Assembly (NCBI GenBank): GCA_050693895.1
Contig: JBOGWS010000019.1
Location: 14,552-78,551 of the forward strand
DNA from: WHSV01 sp050693895
GTDB taxonomy: Bacteria > Actinomycetota > CADDZG01 > WHSQ01
Length of the DNA: 64,000 nt
Direction of reading: 5' to 3'
This document shows positions 16,128 to 24,998 of the stretch, one piece after another; position 1 is the stretch's first letter; each line of letters starts with the position of its first letter. A program made the translations under genes and the position numbers. Under the pieces are notes generated by a model. It worked only from the letters and a program-made list of their open reading frames with translations. It was not told the DNA's origin and searched no databases.

Positions 16128-17027
16128 CTGGAGTTGGGGCAGCAGCTCTCACAACTCATTGCAACGGGCATAACGACCGGAGCCATCTATGCGCTTCTTG
16201 GGCTCGGTCTTACTCTGACCTACAGCACCACAAGGGTGGTCAACGTCGCCATCGGGGAGTTCGCCACGATCGGCGCGCTCAGCGCGGTGTCGATGTACCG
16301 GGCCGGGCTCCCGTTGATCGTTGCTCTTGCGGGAGCCGTGATCCTCGGTGCCGTGATCGCAGGAGCCATGTATGGGGTGACGATCCTTCCGGGCCAGCGC
16401 AAAGGCGCTAGCTTGCTATCCCTGCTGATCGTGACCATCGCCATGCACCTCGTACTCAAGGGTGTCGCTCTCATAGTCTGGGGCACGCGCTCTTACAACC
16501 TGCCCGCGTTCACGCAGGGGGAACCCGTACGCATCTTTAACGCGGTGATAACCCGGCAGAGCCTTTGGATCGTGGGCTCCACTGTAGTGATCGTCGTAGC
16601 GCTCTATTACTTCTTTGCGCGCACCCTGCTGGGAAAAGCCCTGCGCGCATCCGCCGTCAACGTGGTCGGCAGCCGGCTCATGGGAATTCCCGTCTACCGG
16701 ATGGGACTTCTGGCGTTCGCCCTAAGCGGAGCGCTCGCGGCCGCCGGAGGGGTGCTCATCACGCCGGACACGCTGGCTACCTACGACATGGGACTCCTGC
16801 TCGGGCTCAAAGGTTTCGTGGGAGCCGTTATCGGACGACTTAGCAGTTATCCGATGACGGTAGCGGGTTGTCTTCTTCTGGGACTCCTCGAGTCGCTGTC
16901 GGCGGGCCTGCTTCCGTCCGGCTATCGCGACGCCGTCGCATTCGGAGTGCTCATCGCGATCCTGATCTACCGGGCGTTGCCGGCCTTGCGCCATGGAGTT
17001 CTTGCGGCCGAGGAGGCACATGACTAG
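16128..17027 (+). CDS. livH: HAAT-family (Liv-type) ABC transporter permease LivH
   Basis: This membrane permease of 299 residues has about eight hydrophobic spans and the family motif near the N-terminus (GAIYALLGLGLTLTYSTTR), followed by NVAIGEFATIGAL. The likely start is CTG 16128, with AGGGGGA 7 bases upstream, giving MELGQQLSQL; TTG 16134 is in frame but 13 bases from that site. Its 3' end overlaps the fused LivM-LivG-LivF gene. Position right after hpaD suggests uptake of aromatic acids, as known for several HAAT transporters, but branched-chain amino acids remain possible. Confidence 0.85.
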   Translation: MELGQQLSQLIATGITTGAIYALLGLGLTLTYSTTRVVNVAIGEFATIGALSAVSMYRAGLPLIVALAGAVILGAVIAGAMYGVTILPGQRKGASLLSLLIVTIAMHLVLKGVALIVWGTRSYNLPAFTQGEPVRIFNAVITRQSLWIVGSTVVIVVALYYFFARTLLGKALRASAVNVVGSRLMGIPVYRMGLLAFALSGALAAAGGVLITPDTLATYDMGLLLGLKGFVGAVIGRLSSYPMTVAGCLLLGLLESLSAGLLPSGYRDAVAFGVLIAILIYRALPALRHGVLAAEEAHD

Positions 17028-19590
17028 CTACGTCCGTTACCTGATCTCGCTGGCGCTGATCGCGGCATGGGCCGCCGTCCCCTATCTTCTGCCGGGACGA
17101 CTGTCGATCTTCGTGACGATTCTCATCTATGCACCGATCGTCATCGGACTGTCGATGCTGGCGGGCTACGCTGGTCAAGCGTCGCTCGGTCAGGCCGCCT
17201 TCTTCGGCACCGGCGCCTACGTAAACGGGATTCTGATCTCCCAGTACGGAACGAACCCCTTGCTCGCCGGCGTCGTGGCGATCGCCTCCACCGGCCTCCT
17301 TGCCTACCTCGTTGGAGGACCCGTCTTGATGTTGCGTGGCCACTATCTTGTCATTGCAACACTTGGGTTCAACATCATCGTCGAAGTGTTCGCGAGGCAG
17401 CTCCGCAATCTGACCGGCGGAAACAGCGGCCTACCGGGAATCACCTCGCTCGAGATCGGAGCCTACGAGGGAGACGTCTTCTACTACTACGCGGCGGGAC
17501 TGTTGACGATCGCCGCCATGCTGTTGTCGCGCAACCTGGTCCAGAGCCGTTTCGGACGGGCCCTGCAGGCGATCGAGACGAGTGAGACCGCCGCAGCGAC
17601 GCTGTCCATTCGAAGCGCCCACTACAAGAATCTCGTGTTCGTGTGGAGTGCGCTCCTGGCGGGAGCAGCCGGAGTCCTCTACTCGGGTTGGGTCTCCTTT
17701 ATCAGCCCCTCCACATTTGGCCTCAGCTTCTCGGTCGTGCTGCTGACGATGGCAGTTGTTGGGGGAATCGCGTCGATTCCCGGGGCTCTCCTGGGAACGG
17801 CTCTGCTCGAGCTCTTGCGCGAGGAGCTGAAGAACGCGCCCGGCTGGCTCGGCGGAGGATCACCCGAGTCGGAAATCGTCGTCTTCGGAGTCCTGCTGGT
17901 TCTGATCGTGATGTTCGCGCCGGAGGGACTGTGGCCGAAGCTGGCACGGTTGCTGCCTCCCCTGCCGGGCAAACGCATGGAGCGCACCTCTGCGACCGGC
18001 GAAATCCAGTTCGACCGCGCGGACGAGAGCTCGGCAGTCCTTTCGACGAGCGGATTGACCCGCCGGTTCGGTGGTCTGACCGCGGTCAAGAAGGTGGACC
18101 TGGAGGTCGGGCCGGGCCGGATCTTCGCTGTCATCGGACCGAACGGCGCCGGCAAGACCACCCTTCTGAATCTGATGTCCGGCGTCCTTACGGCGTCCGC
18201 CGGGGACATCGACGTGGCCGGTCGATCGGTCGCCGGATCCCCGGCCCACCGAATCGCGAGCCTGGGCGTCGCGCGCAGCTGGCAGACTCCTCGGCTGTTC
18301 TCGCTCCTGAGCGTCCTCGATAACGTCAAGGTCGGTGTTCACCGGCAGAGTCGCGCGGGCTTCGTGCGCAGCGCCCTGACTCTCGCGCGGGCCGAAGAAC
18401 AACGGATCGAAGGTCAAGCGCTGGCGGCGTTGGACCTCGTCGGAATTCGTGACAAGGCCGACGATCGAGTTTCGACGCTGTCCTTCGGCGCTCAACGTCT
18501 CGTCGAGCTCGCTCGGGCACTCGCCTCTGGGCCCCGCCTGCTTCTCCTCGACGAGCCCGCATCGGGACTCACATCAACCGAGCGCGACCAGCTCGTGGCT
18601 CTTATCAGGACGGTTCAGATTGAGGGAGTGGCGGTTGTGCTCGTCGAGCACAACGTCGAAATGGTCATGAACCTGGCGGATGAGGTTCTCGTACTCCACC
18701 ACGGTGAAGTACTTGCGCGCGGCACTCCGAACGAGATCAAGGCCGACTCGGCGGTGATCGCTGCGTATCTCGGAGAGGCCGGTGATCGCCCTCCTGCCGT
18801 GCCCGTTGTGCGATCGGGTGAGCCGCTCTTCTCGGTCGAGGGTCTCAGTTCGGGTTACGGCCAGGTTCATGTACTGCACGACGTGGGCATGCAGGTTCAC
18901 TCGGGTGAGGTCGTGGCCGTACTCGGTCGCAACGGTGCCGGCAAGACAACCTTGACGAAGGCGATCATGGGATTCATCAGGTGCGAGGGACGGGTTCGTC
19001 TGAACGAGGTCGTCATCACGGGACGGTCGCCGGAGGCCATCACGGGCCTGGGCCTCTCTCTCGTGCCCGAGCGGCGCCAGCTACTCGAGTCGATGACCGT
19101 GCGCGATCACCTCGACCTGGGGGCCTATTCCCGCCGAAGATCGGCGAGCTCCGCCGAGGTTCGTCGCGACATCGAGCGTTGTTACGAGTTGTTCCCAATC
19201 CTGCGCGAGAAAGAGCACGATATCGCCCGCTCGCTATCAGGAGGGCAGCAACAAATGCTCGCGATTGCTCGGGCTCTCATGGCCCGGCCGAAATTGCTCC
19301 TGCTCGACGAGCCCCTCCTCGGTTTGGCTCCGCGCGTGGTCGAGGACATCCTGGACACCATCACCCGGTTGAGGGCCGACGGCATCGGAGTGGTGGTGGT
19401 CGAGCAAAACGTCGGGGCTGTGTTGCCGGTGACCGATCGCGCCTACGTACTCGAAAACGGGCGAGTCGTGCTCTCGGATAGCGCCGCAAGACTCATGAAC
19501 TCTTCCGAGCTGAAAGCGGCTTTCCTCGGCAGAGACTTGGGCAATGGCAAGCAACCGAAAATAGCGGCGAGTGAGCGGAAGGAGGGCTAG
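17020..19590 (+). CDS. Fused Liv-type permease and two ATPases (LivM-LivG-LivF)
   Basis: A single continuous reading frame of 856 residues joins three usual proteins. Residues 1 to about 320 are a LivM permease with LAGYAGQASLGQAAFFGTGAY. About 340-580 is a LivG ATPase, with Walker A GPNGAGKTT near 373 and signature LSFGAQ near 486. About 610-850 is a LivF ATPase, with Walker A GRNGAGKTT near 635 and LSGGQQQ near 737. Both ATPases end their core with the Walker B/D-loop type LLLDEP. AGGAGG lies 3 bases before ATG 17020; ATG 16993 is an alternative without a site. No internal stop or frameshift is seen, so the fusion is real in this sequence. Confidence 0.88.
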   Translation: MTSYVRYLISLALIAAWAAVPYLLPGRLSIFVTILIYAPIVIGLSMLAGYAGQASLGQAAFFGTGAYVNGILISQYGTNPLLAGVVAIASTGLLAYLVGGPVLMLRGHYLVIATLGFNIIVEVFARQLRNLTGGNSGLPGITSLEIGAYEGDVFYYYAAGLLTIAAMLLSRNLVQSRFGRALQAIETSETAAATLSIRSAHYKNLVFVWSALLAGAAGVLYSGWVSFISPSTFGLSFSVVLLTMAVVGGIASIPGALLGTALLELLREELKNAPGWLGGGSPESEIVVFGVLLVLIVMFAPEGLWPKLARLLPPLPGKRMERTSATGEIQFDRADESSAVLSTSGLTRRFGGLTAVKKVDLEVGPGRIFAVIGPNGAGKTTLLNLMSGVLTASAGDIDVAGRSVAGSPAHRIASLGVARSWQTPRLFSLLSVLDNVKVGVHRQSRAGFVRSALTLARAEEQRIEGQALAALDLVGIRDKADDRVSTLSFGAQRLVELARALASGPRLLLLDEPASGLTSTERDQLVALIRTVQIEGVAVVLVEHNVEMVMNLADEVLVLHHGEVLARGTPNEIKADSAVIAAYLGEAGDRPPAVPVVRSGEPLFSVEGLSSGYGQVHVLHDVGMQVHSGEVVAVLGRNGAGKTTLTKAIMGFIRCEGRVRLNEVVITGRSPEAITGLGLSLVPERRQLLESMTVRDHLDLGAYSRRRSASSAEVRRDIERCYELFPILREKEHDIARSLSGGQQQMLAIARALMARPKLLLLDEPLLGLAPRVVEDILDTITRLRADGIGVVVVEQNVGAVLPVTDRAYVLENGRVVLSDSAARLMNSSELKAAFLGRDLGNGKQPKIAASERKEG

Positions 19591-19629
19591 GGCAACTTCA
19601 GCGTCCTATTCAAGAATGGGGGAACAACG

Positions 19630-20823
19630 ATGAACAGATCGAGGAGGGTCAGCGCGCTACTTGGGGCGGTGCTCATCGTCGTGGGAGCTGCATGTTCGGC
19701 ACCGACGGACACGGCGAGTGGCGACGAGACGATACGCATCGGAATTGTCGTCTCGGTGACTGGTACCGCCAGCTCGCTGGGCGAACCAGAACGCAATACC
19801 GTTCAACTGTTCGAAGAAGAGTTCAGTGAGATTGGTGGGACCGAGGTCGAGTGGATAATCGAGGACGACGCGAGCGACCCCACTGAAGCCGTTACCGCCG
19901 TCAAGCAGATGATCGACCAGGAGAACGTGCACGCCGTCGTCTGTTGCACGGTGTCGCCCAACAGTTTGGCGATCATCGAAACCATCGATGGAGACGAGGT
20001 TCCGAACATCTCACTCGCGGCATCCGCCCAGATTGTGGAGCCGGCTGCAGAAAGAAAGTGGGTCTTCAAGACTCCGCAGAACGATGCACTGATGGTCGAC
20101 GTGTTGACCGACCACATGCTCGAGCAGGGGATTGAGAGTGTCGCCTTTCTCGGCTTCGACGACGCGTATGGCGAGGGAGGTCTGGCGGCGTTCGAGCAGA
20201 TCATCTCCGAGAAACCTATAGAGATGACCGGCGCAGAGACCTTCGCTCGTGAGGACACGGACGTCACCGCGCAACTCACGCAACTCTCGAGAGACAACCC
20301 CGACGCGTATCTCATATGGGCGATTCCGCCTGGCGCTGACGTCGCTCAGAAGAATCTCGTCGATCTGGGGCTCGAGGGCGTCGTCTACCAGAGTCACGGT
20401 GTCGCGAATGCGACCTTCCTCGAGCTCGGGGGTAACGCCATCGAGGGGACCTTTCTCCCGGCCGGCAAGCTGCTGACTGCCGACGACCTCCCGGACGACG
20501 ACGAGCAGAAGGATGTCCTCCTCGCCTATCGCGACGGCTACGAGGAGGAGTACGGAGAGGGGAGTGCCAACACGTTCGGCGGGCACGCGTACGACGCCAT
20601 GCTGGTACTCGAGGGGGCCCTGGAGCGCGCCCTGGAGAGCGATGCGGACCCCTCCGACGTCGAGGCCTTCAGGTCGACCCTGCGCGACGAGATCGAGGCC
20701 ACCAGCGAACTTGCGGGAACCGGCGGAGTGTTCAGCTACTCCACCGATGATCACGCGGGTCTCGACACTGAAGCGGTGGTGATGCTCGAGGTCAGCGGCG
20801 GAGATTGGAGCCTGATCGAGTAG
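19630..20823 (+). CDS. livK: HAAT-family ABC transporter substrate-binding lipoprotein (LivK-like)
   Basis: This 397-residue exported protein has a lipobox ending at Cys22 (VVGAAC) and is membrane-anchored. The mature part is a periplasmic-binding-fold type I (leucine-binding-like) domain: IRIGIVVSVTGTASSLGEPERN, AVVCCTVSPNSLAI, FLGFDDAYGEGGL and THE GGHAYDAMLVLEGAL region. Start ATG 19630 follows GGGGGAAC. It completes the transporter with the two preceding genes and is the last gene of the plus-strand catabolic block. Confidence 0.88.
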   Translation: MNRSRRVSALLGAVLIVVGAACSAPTDTASGDETIRIGIVVSVTGTASSLGEPERNTVQLFEEEFSEIGGTEVEWIIEDDASDPTEAVTAVKQMIDQENVHAVVCCTVSPNSLAIIETIDGDEVPNISLAASAQIVEPAAERKWVFKTPQNDALMVDVLTDHMLEQGIESVAFLGFDDAYGEGGLAAFEQIISEKPIEMTGAETFAREDTDVTAQLTQLSRDNPDAYLIWAIPPGADVAQKNLVDLGLEGVVYQSHGVANATFLELGGNAIEGTFLPAGKLLTADDLPDDDEQKDVLLAYRDGYEEEYGEGSANTFGGHAYDAMLVLEGALERALESDADPSDVEAFRSTLRDEIEATSELAGTGGVFSYSTDDHAGLDTEAVVMLEVSGGDWSLIE

Positions 20824-20833
20824 ACGGTTGGGG

Positions 20834-20870
20834 GCCGCCGCAGGCTTGACTCAGACTAGCTTGCGGCGGT
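20834..20870. terminator. Hairpin between convergent livK and paaK
   Basis: GCCGCCGCA (20834-20842) pairs with TGCGGCGGT (20862-20870), eight Watson-Crick pairs and one wobble around a 19-base loop, between two converging genes. There is no T run on either side, so it is a likely but not certain bidirectional terminator. Confidence 0.55.
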
Positions 20871-22194
20871 CCTCGACCCTGTTGAGCTTTCCGCCCTCGC
20901 TCCGAGGAACGGTGCCGGGGGCCTTCAACACGACGCTTGCGGTCACACCGAGCGACTCCTTGAGGCCATGCTGGATCTTGCCGCGCAATCCGGTCAGGAA
21001 CTCGTCCGCACCGACGACCTCGTCGTTGAGCACGTCGCCGCCCACCCTCTGAAAGACCTCCTCGGTTACCTCCGTTTCGACCGACAGCTCGTCAAGTGTG
21101 CCCTCGCGGGAAACGACCAACCGGTAGTGCGGCGACACCTCCGCACTGCCGCCCAGAACCAGTTCGACCTCGGTGGGATAGAGGTTCACGCCGCGGATGA
21201 TGAGCATGTCGTCGGTCCGCCCTTTGATGAGTGCCATGCGTCGTAGCGTTCGTCCGCAACTGCACTCCTCACTGGACATCGACGTGATATCGCCCGTCCA
21301 GTAGCGCAACAGCGGGAGCGCTTGCTTCGTGAGAGTCGTGAGGACGAGTACTCCCTCCCGGCCCTCGGGCACAGGCTCAACGGTGATCGGGTCAAGGATC
21401 TCGGGAAAGAAGTGGTCCTCGTTCACGTGGCTCCCCGCCCGCTCCTCGACGCATTCGCAGGAGACACCGGGGCCGATGATCTCGCTCAGACCGTAGATGT
21501 TCGATGCCCTGAGCCCCAGGCCGGCATCGACCTCCTCACGCATCATCTCGGTCCAGGGCTCGGCCCCCAGGATGCCCAGGCTCAACGAGATGTCCTCGGG
21601 AGCAACTCCCCGTTCGGCGAACTCCTGCGCGAGCGTGAGGCCGTAGCTCGGCGTGCACGAGATCATGTCGGGCCGAAAGTCGGTGATCAACATGATCTGT
21701 CGCTCCGTCATTCCACCCGACACCGGTACGACCGTCATGCCGAGTCGCTCGGCGCCGTAATGAAGTCCCAGGCCGCCGGTGAAGAGCCCGTAGCCGTACG
21801 CGTTGTGCAGCATCATTGTTGGCTCGGCCCCCGCCATCGCGAGGCAACGAGCGTTCATCCGGGCGAACAGATCGACATCGTCGCGCGTGTAGCCGACAAC
21901 CGTCGGCTTCCCTGTGGTTCCGCTGGATGCGTGAACGCGGCTGATCTGGTCCCGTTCCACGCCGAAGAGTCCGAACGGGTAGTGGTCGCGGAGGTCATTC
22001 TTGCGCGTGATCGGAAGGCTGACGATGTCCTGGATGGTCGAGATATCGCCCGGCTTCACACCGGTCTCGTCGAAATTGTTGCGGTAGAAGTCGACTCGTT
22101 CGTAAACGCGCGCCGCAAGAGCCGCCAGGTGCTCCGACTGCAGCTTCCTCAGGTCGGCAACCGGCATGGATTCGAACTCGGCTTCGAAGATCAA
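20851..22194 (-). CDS. paaK: Phenylacetate-CoA ligase (PaaK-like)
   Basis: This 447-residue AMP-forming acyl-CoA ligase of the PaaK group activates phenylacetate with ATP and CoA. The P-loop-like motif VHASSGTTGKPTVVGYT, the YGLSEIIGPGVSCEC segment and TDDMLIIRGVNLYP in the C-terminal domain are diagnostic. It points towards the hpa/liv block from the opposite strand. No paaABCDE ring-epoxidase genes lie in the window. Activation of other aryl acids is possible in this family. Confidence 0.9.
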   Translation of the reverse strand: MIFEAEFESMPVADLRKLQSEHLAALAARVYERVDFYRNNFDETGVKPGDISTIQDIVSLPITRKNDLRDHYPFGLFGVERDQISRVHASSGTTGKPTVVGYTRDDVDLFARMNARCLAMAGAEPTMMLHNAYGYGLFTGGLGLHYGAERLGMTVVPVSGGMTERQIMLITDFRPDMISCTPSYGLTLAQEFAERGVAPEDISLSLGILGAEPWTEMMREEVDAGLGLRASNIYGLSEIIGPGVSCECVEERAGSHVNEDHFFPEILDPITVEPVPEGREGVLVLTTLTKQALPLLRYWTGDITSMSSEECSCGRTLRRMALIKGRTDDMLIIRGVNLYPTEVELVLGGSAEVSPHYRLVVSREGTLDELSVETEVTEEVFQRVGGDVLNDEVVGADEFLTGLRGKIQHGLKESLGVTASVVLKAPGTVPRSEGGKLNRVEDRRKLV

Positions 22195-22290
22195 GGCGCG
22201 CCCCCTCTAGCTCAGCATCTTCCGACATTCTGACCCGCTGAGCGAGTCTGTGGGTCACGAGAAGGCGCCGAGTCACCAAGGGACGCGACG

Positions 22291-22318
22291 GGGGGGCCGG
22301 GCCACCGCCCGGCCCCCT
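22291..22318 (-). terminator. GC-rich hairpin downstream of fdhA
   Basis: An 11-bp perfect stem (GGGGGCCGGGC with GCCCGGCCCCC) around the loop CACC lies 15 bases past the fdhA stop and before paaK on the same strand. No T run follows, as is common in high-GC genomes. Confidence 0.6.
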
Positions 22319-22332
22319 AGCGAGCGTGAGGG

Positions 22333-23556
22333 TTACGCGGCTCCGACCAGACCGTGTGGGTCCAGCACGAACTTCTTGCTGGCGCCCTTGTCGAAGTCCT
22401 TGTATCCCTGCGGCGCGTCGTCCAGTGTGATCACGGTCGCATTGACGGCTTTCGCGATCTGCACCTTGTCGTTCAGGATCGCTTGCATCAATGGGCGGTG
22501 ATACATCATGACCGGGCACTGACCGGTCGTGAAGACGTGCGACTTTGCCCAGCCGAGCCCGATACGAATGCTGAGTGATCCCTCTTTGGCGGCGTCGTCT
22601 GCCGCACCGGGATCTCCCGTGACGTAGAGACCTGGAATACCCAGGCGGCCCCCCGCCTTAGCGACGGTCATGATCGAATTCAGGACGGTTGCCGGAGCCT
22701 CCTCCGCAGCACCTGCGCCGTGTCCACGCGCCTCGAACCCGACACAGTCGACGGCGGCGTCCACCTCAGGAATTCCGAGGATCTGATCGATCTGCTCGTG
22801 CAGAGGGGTGTCCTGCCGCAGGTCCACGGTCTCGCATCCGAAACTCCGCGCCTGAGCAAGGCGCTCATCGATCAGGTCGCCCACGATGACCGCGGCCGCG
22901 CCGAGGAACTGCGCGGAGTGAGCCGCGGCCAGACCGACCGGGCCCGCACCAGCGATGTAGACGGTGGATCCGGGACCGACGCCCGCCGTGTAAACCCCGT
23001 GAAAACCGGTCGGGAAAATGTCCGACAGCATCGTAAGGTCCTTGATCTTGGCCATCGCCTGGTCCTTGTCGGGGAACTTCAGGAGATTGAAGTCGGCGTA
23101 GGGGACCATCACGTACTCGGCCTGGCCGCCAACCCATCCGCCCATGTCGACATAGCCGTAGGCGGACCCGGGACGAGCCGGATTCACATTCAGGCAGATT
23201 CCCGTCTTGCGCTCTTTACAGTTCGAGCACCGTCCGCACGCGATGTTAAAGGGAACGGAAACTAGATCGCCTTCCTTGATGAACTCGACATCCCGTCCCG
23301 CCTCGATCACTTCGCCGGTGATCTCGTGCCCGAGCACCAGGTTCTCCGGAGCCGTTGTACGTCCTCGAACCATGTGCTGGTCGCTGCCGCAGATGTTGGT
23401 CGACACGATCTTGAGAATGACACCGTGGTCGCACTTACGGCCGATGTTGCGCTTGTCCACGCCCGGGCCGTCCTTGAGAACGAGCTCCGGGTAATCAATC
23501 GTTTGAACCTCGACTTTTCCCGGTCCTATGTAAGCAACCGCCTTGTTTCCTCCCAT
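22333..23556 (-). CDS. fdhA: Glutathione-independent formaldehyde dehydrogenase
   Basis: This 407-residue zinc medium-chain dehydrogenase is very similar in pattern to Pseudomonas putida formaldehyde dehydrogenase/dismutase. Features are the MGGNKAVAYIGPGKVEVQ start, catalytic Zn ligands C56 and H77, and structural Zn ligands C107, C110, C113 and C121. The GAGPVGLAA Rossmann motif follows. A long insertion relative to ordinary alcohol dehydrogenases is present, as in this family, which holds NAD tightly and needs no thiol cofactor. It is monocistronic, ending at the hairpin at 22291-22318. The 163 bases upstream (23557-23719) contain nothing I can name. Confidence 0.9.
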   Translation of the reverse strand: MGGNKAVAYIGPGKVEVQTIDYPELVLKDGPGVDKRNIGRKCDHGVILKIVSTNICGSDQHMVRGRTTAPENLVLGHEITGEVIEAGRDVEFIKEGDLVSVPFNIACGRCSNCKERKTGICLNVNPARPGSAYGYVDMGGWVGGQAEYVMVPYADFNLLKFPDKDQAMAKIKDLTMLSDIFPTGFHGVYTAGVGPGSTVYIAGAGPVGLAAAHSAQFLGAAAVIVGDLIDERLAQARSFGCETVDLRQDTPLHEQIDQILGIPEVDAAVDCVGFEARGHGAGAAEEAPATVLNSIMTVAKAGGRLGIPGLYVTGDPGAADDAAKEGSLSIRIGLGWAKSHVFTTGQCPVMMYHRPLMQAILNDKVQIAKAVNATVITLDDAPQGYKDFDKGASKKFVLDPHGLVGAA

Positions 23557-23719
23557 TCAAAAAACACCCTTTCGAAGCAATCAGTTTGCATCGTCAAGGG
23601 AGCCCTATGAGCAAGGCGCATCGCGTCATGAGCAGGACGACATCGCACCGGCTACCACCCCCCAAGAATCGGTGCCGGTTGGAGCTCTCACTCTATTCCT
23701 CTGCCCGCTGAATGCCCAG

Positions 23720-24181
23720 TTACTCGCCGATGGCCTTGATCACCAGGCGTTTGTTGCGCCGGCCGTCGAACTCGACGTAGAAGACCGCCTGCCAGGGCCC
23801 GAGGTCCAGCTTGCCCTCGGTGATCGGCACGATGACCTGGTGGTGCATGAGCATGTTCTTGAGATGCGCGTCGCCGTTGTCCTCGCCTCCTCGGTGGTGC
23901 CGGTAGTCGCCGGGGTCGGGCAGCAGCTGTTCGGCCGTTTCGTTGGCCGGCGGTTTCCAGGAAGGAGGAGCGATCTTGTCCAGCCACTCGAGAGCATCTG
24001 CCTGGATGCCGGGCTCGTCGTCATTGATCCACACGGCCGCGGTGATGTGCATCGCGGAGACGAGCACCATGCCCTCTTGAATACGGGACTCCTCGACGGT
24101 GGCTGCGACATCCTCGGTAATACGGACGAACTCCCGCCGCTCGTTCGTATTGAAGGTCCGGTAGGCGGTGTGAGATTTCAT
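23720..24181 (-). CDS. YjbQ/UPF0047 family protein (secondary thiamine-phosphate synthase type)
   Basis: This 153-residue protein carries the conserved YjbQ core: VSAMHITAAVWINDDEPG, the HLKNMLMHHQVIVPITEGKLDLGPWQ stretch split over 107-131, and VEFDGRRNKRLVIKAIGE at the C-terminus. Members have weak thiamine-phosphate synthase activity; the true role is unsettled. The gene is free-standing and diverges from the DUF6458 gene across 118 bases. Confidence 0.88.
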   Translation of the reverse strand: MKSHTAYRTFNTNERREFVRITEDVAATVEESRIQEGMVLVSAMHITAAVWINDDEPGIQADALEWLDKIAPPSWKPPANETAEQLLPDPGDYRHHRGGEDNGDAHLKNMLMHHQVIVPITEGKLDLGPWQAVFYVEFDGRRNKRLVIKAIGE

Positions 24182-24299
24182 GAGCGCCTCCTTATCGGTT
24201 TGATCGGCGAGGTATCAATCACGCTCGAGATCAATTCGACCCTCTCGGCCCGGATAGTGCGAGACTGAACGCTGCGATTTCACATCCAAGGAGCGAGAT

Positions 24300-24512
24300 A
24301 TGGCAATAGGGACCTCGTTGTTTCTCCTCGCCGCCGGAGCGATCCTGAAGTTCGCCGTGGAGGCTGAGGTTGCCGGGATCGATCTCGAGGTCGTCGGCGT
24401 GATCCTCATGGTGATCGGTGGACTGGGGATTCTGCTCTCGTTGTTCATGTTGAACCGCAGTCGCACGACTCGTGTCGAGCGGCGGTACTACGACGACGGG
24501 TCCCCGCGCTAG
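24300..24512 (+). CDS. DUF6458-type small membrane protein
   Basis: This 70-residue protein has two hydrophobic segments (about 4-20 and 27-50), the GxxLxxxGAILKFAV start and an Arg-rich cytosolic tail ending RVERRYYDDG. It fits the DUF6458 family of actinobacterial membrane proteins of unknown function. AAGGAGCGAG precedes ATG 24300. It converges on the thioesterase gene with only 4 bases between the stops. Confidence 0.75.
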   Translation: MAIGTSLFLLAAGAILKFAVEAEVAGIDLEVVGVILMVIGGLGILLSLFMLNRSRTTRVERRYYDDGSPR

Positions 24513-24516
24513 CCCT

Positions 24517-24987
24517 TCAGGAACGTCGTTCGGCGTCCAGGAAGATGTCGGGACGGCGCTGTCGCTTGGCTTCCTGATAGAGGTTCCAACGCTTCTCCAG
24601 GTCGTCGAATCCCGATTGCACTTTGGTGGCGGGCAGAACGACCTGCTCGGTCGAGCCCGTTGCGATGAGGTCGCCGAGCTCGGAGGTCGCCGTGCACTCG
24701 CAGACGATCTTGCGCCCCTCGGTCCTGACGTGCTTCGCGATTACCTCGACGCGCATCCCCGGGAGAGCCGAGGCCATGTGTCTGACTTCAACCGCCGTCC
24801 CGAGGCCCTCATCGGCCTTCTCCAGGAACGGGAGGAGGACCTTCCGGCCGGCCTCTTCCATATGGCGAGCGATCCAATAGGTCGCGTAGACGGGATGGAT
24901 CTTGCCCAGCTCGCCGAAGTCGACGGTCATCTCTTCGGTGATCACGACGCCGAGATGGCCCTCGTAACCCTGTGGGATGACTTGCAC
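24517..24987 (-). CDS. Hotdog-fold thioesterase (fluoroacetyl-CoA thioesterase-like)
   Basis: This protein of about 156 residues has the hotdog thioesterase pattern: GVVITEEMTVDF, HPVYATYWIARHMEEAGRKV and the central helix plus GTAVEVRHMASALPGMRVEV. It resembles the FlK-like acyl-CoA thioesterases. I chose GTG 24987, which clears the nadB stop. A start at GTG 25035 is also in frame but overlaps nadB by 37 bases and lacks a ribosome site. Substrate is unknown; the nearby acyl-CoA enzymes suggest an acyl- or aryl-CoA. Confidence 0.7.
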   Translation of the reverse strand: MQVIPQGYEGHLGVVITEEMTVDFGELGKIHPVYATYWIARHMEEAGRKVLLPFLEKADEGLGTAVEVRHMASALPGMRVEVIAKHVRTEGRKIVCECTATSELGDLIATGSTEQVVLPATKVQSGFDDLEKRWNLYQEAKRQRRPDIFLDAERRS

Positions 24988-24998
24988 TAGGCGTCCCG

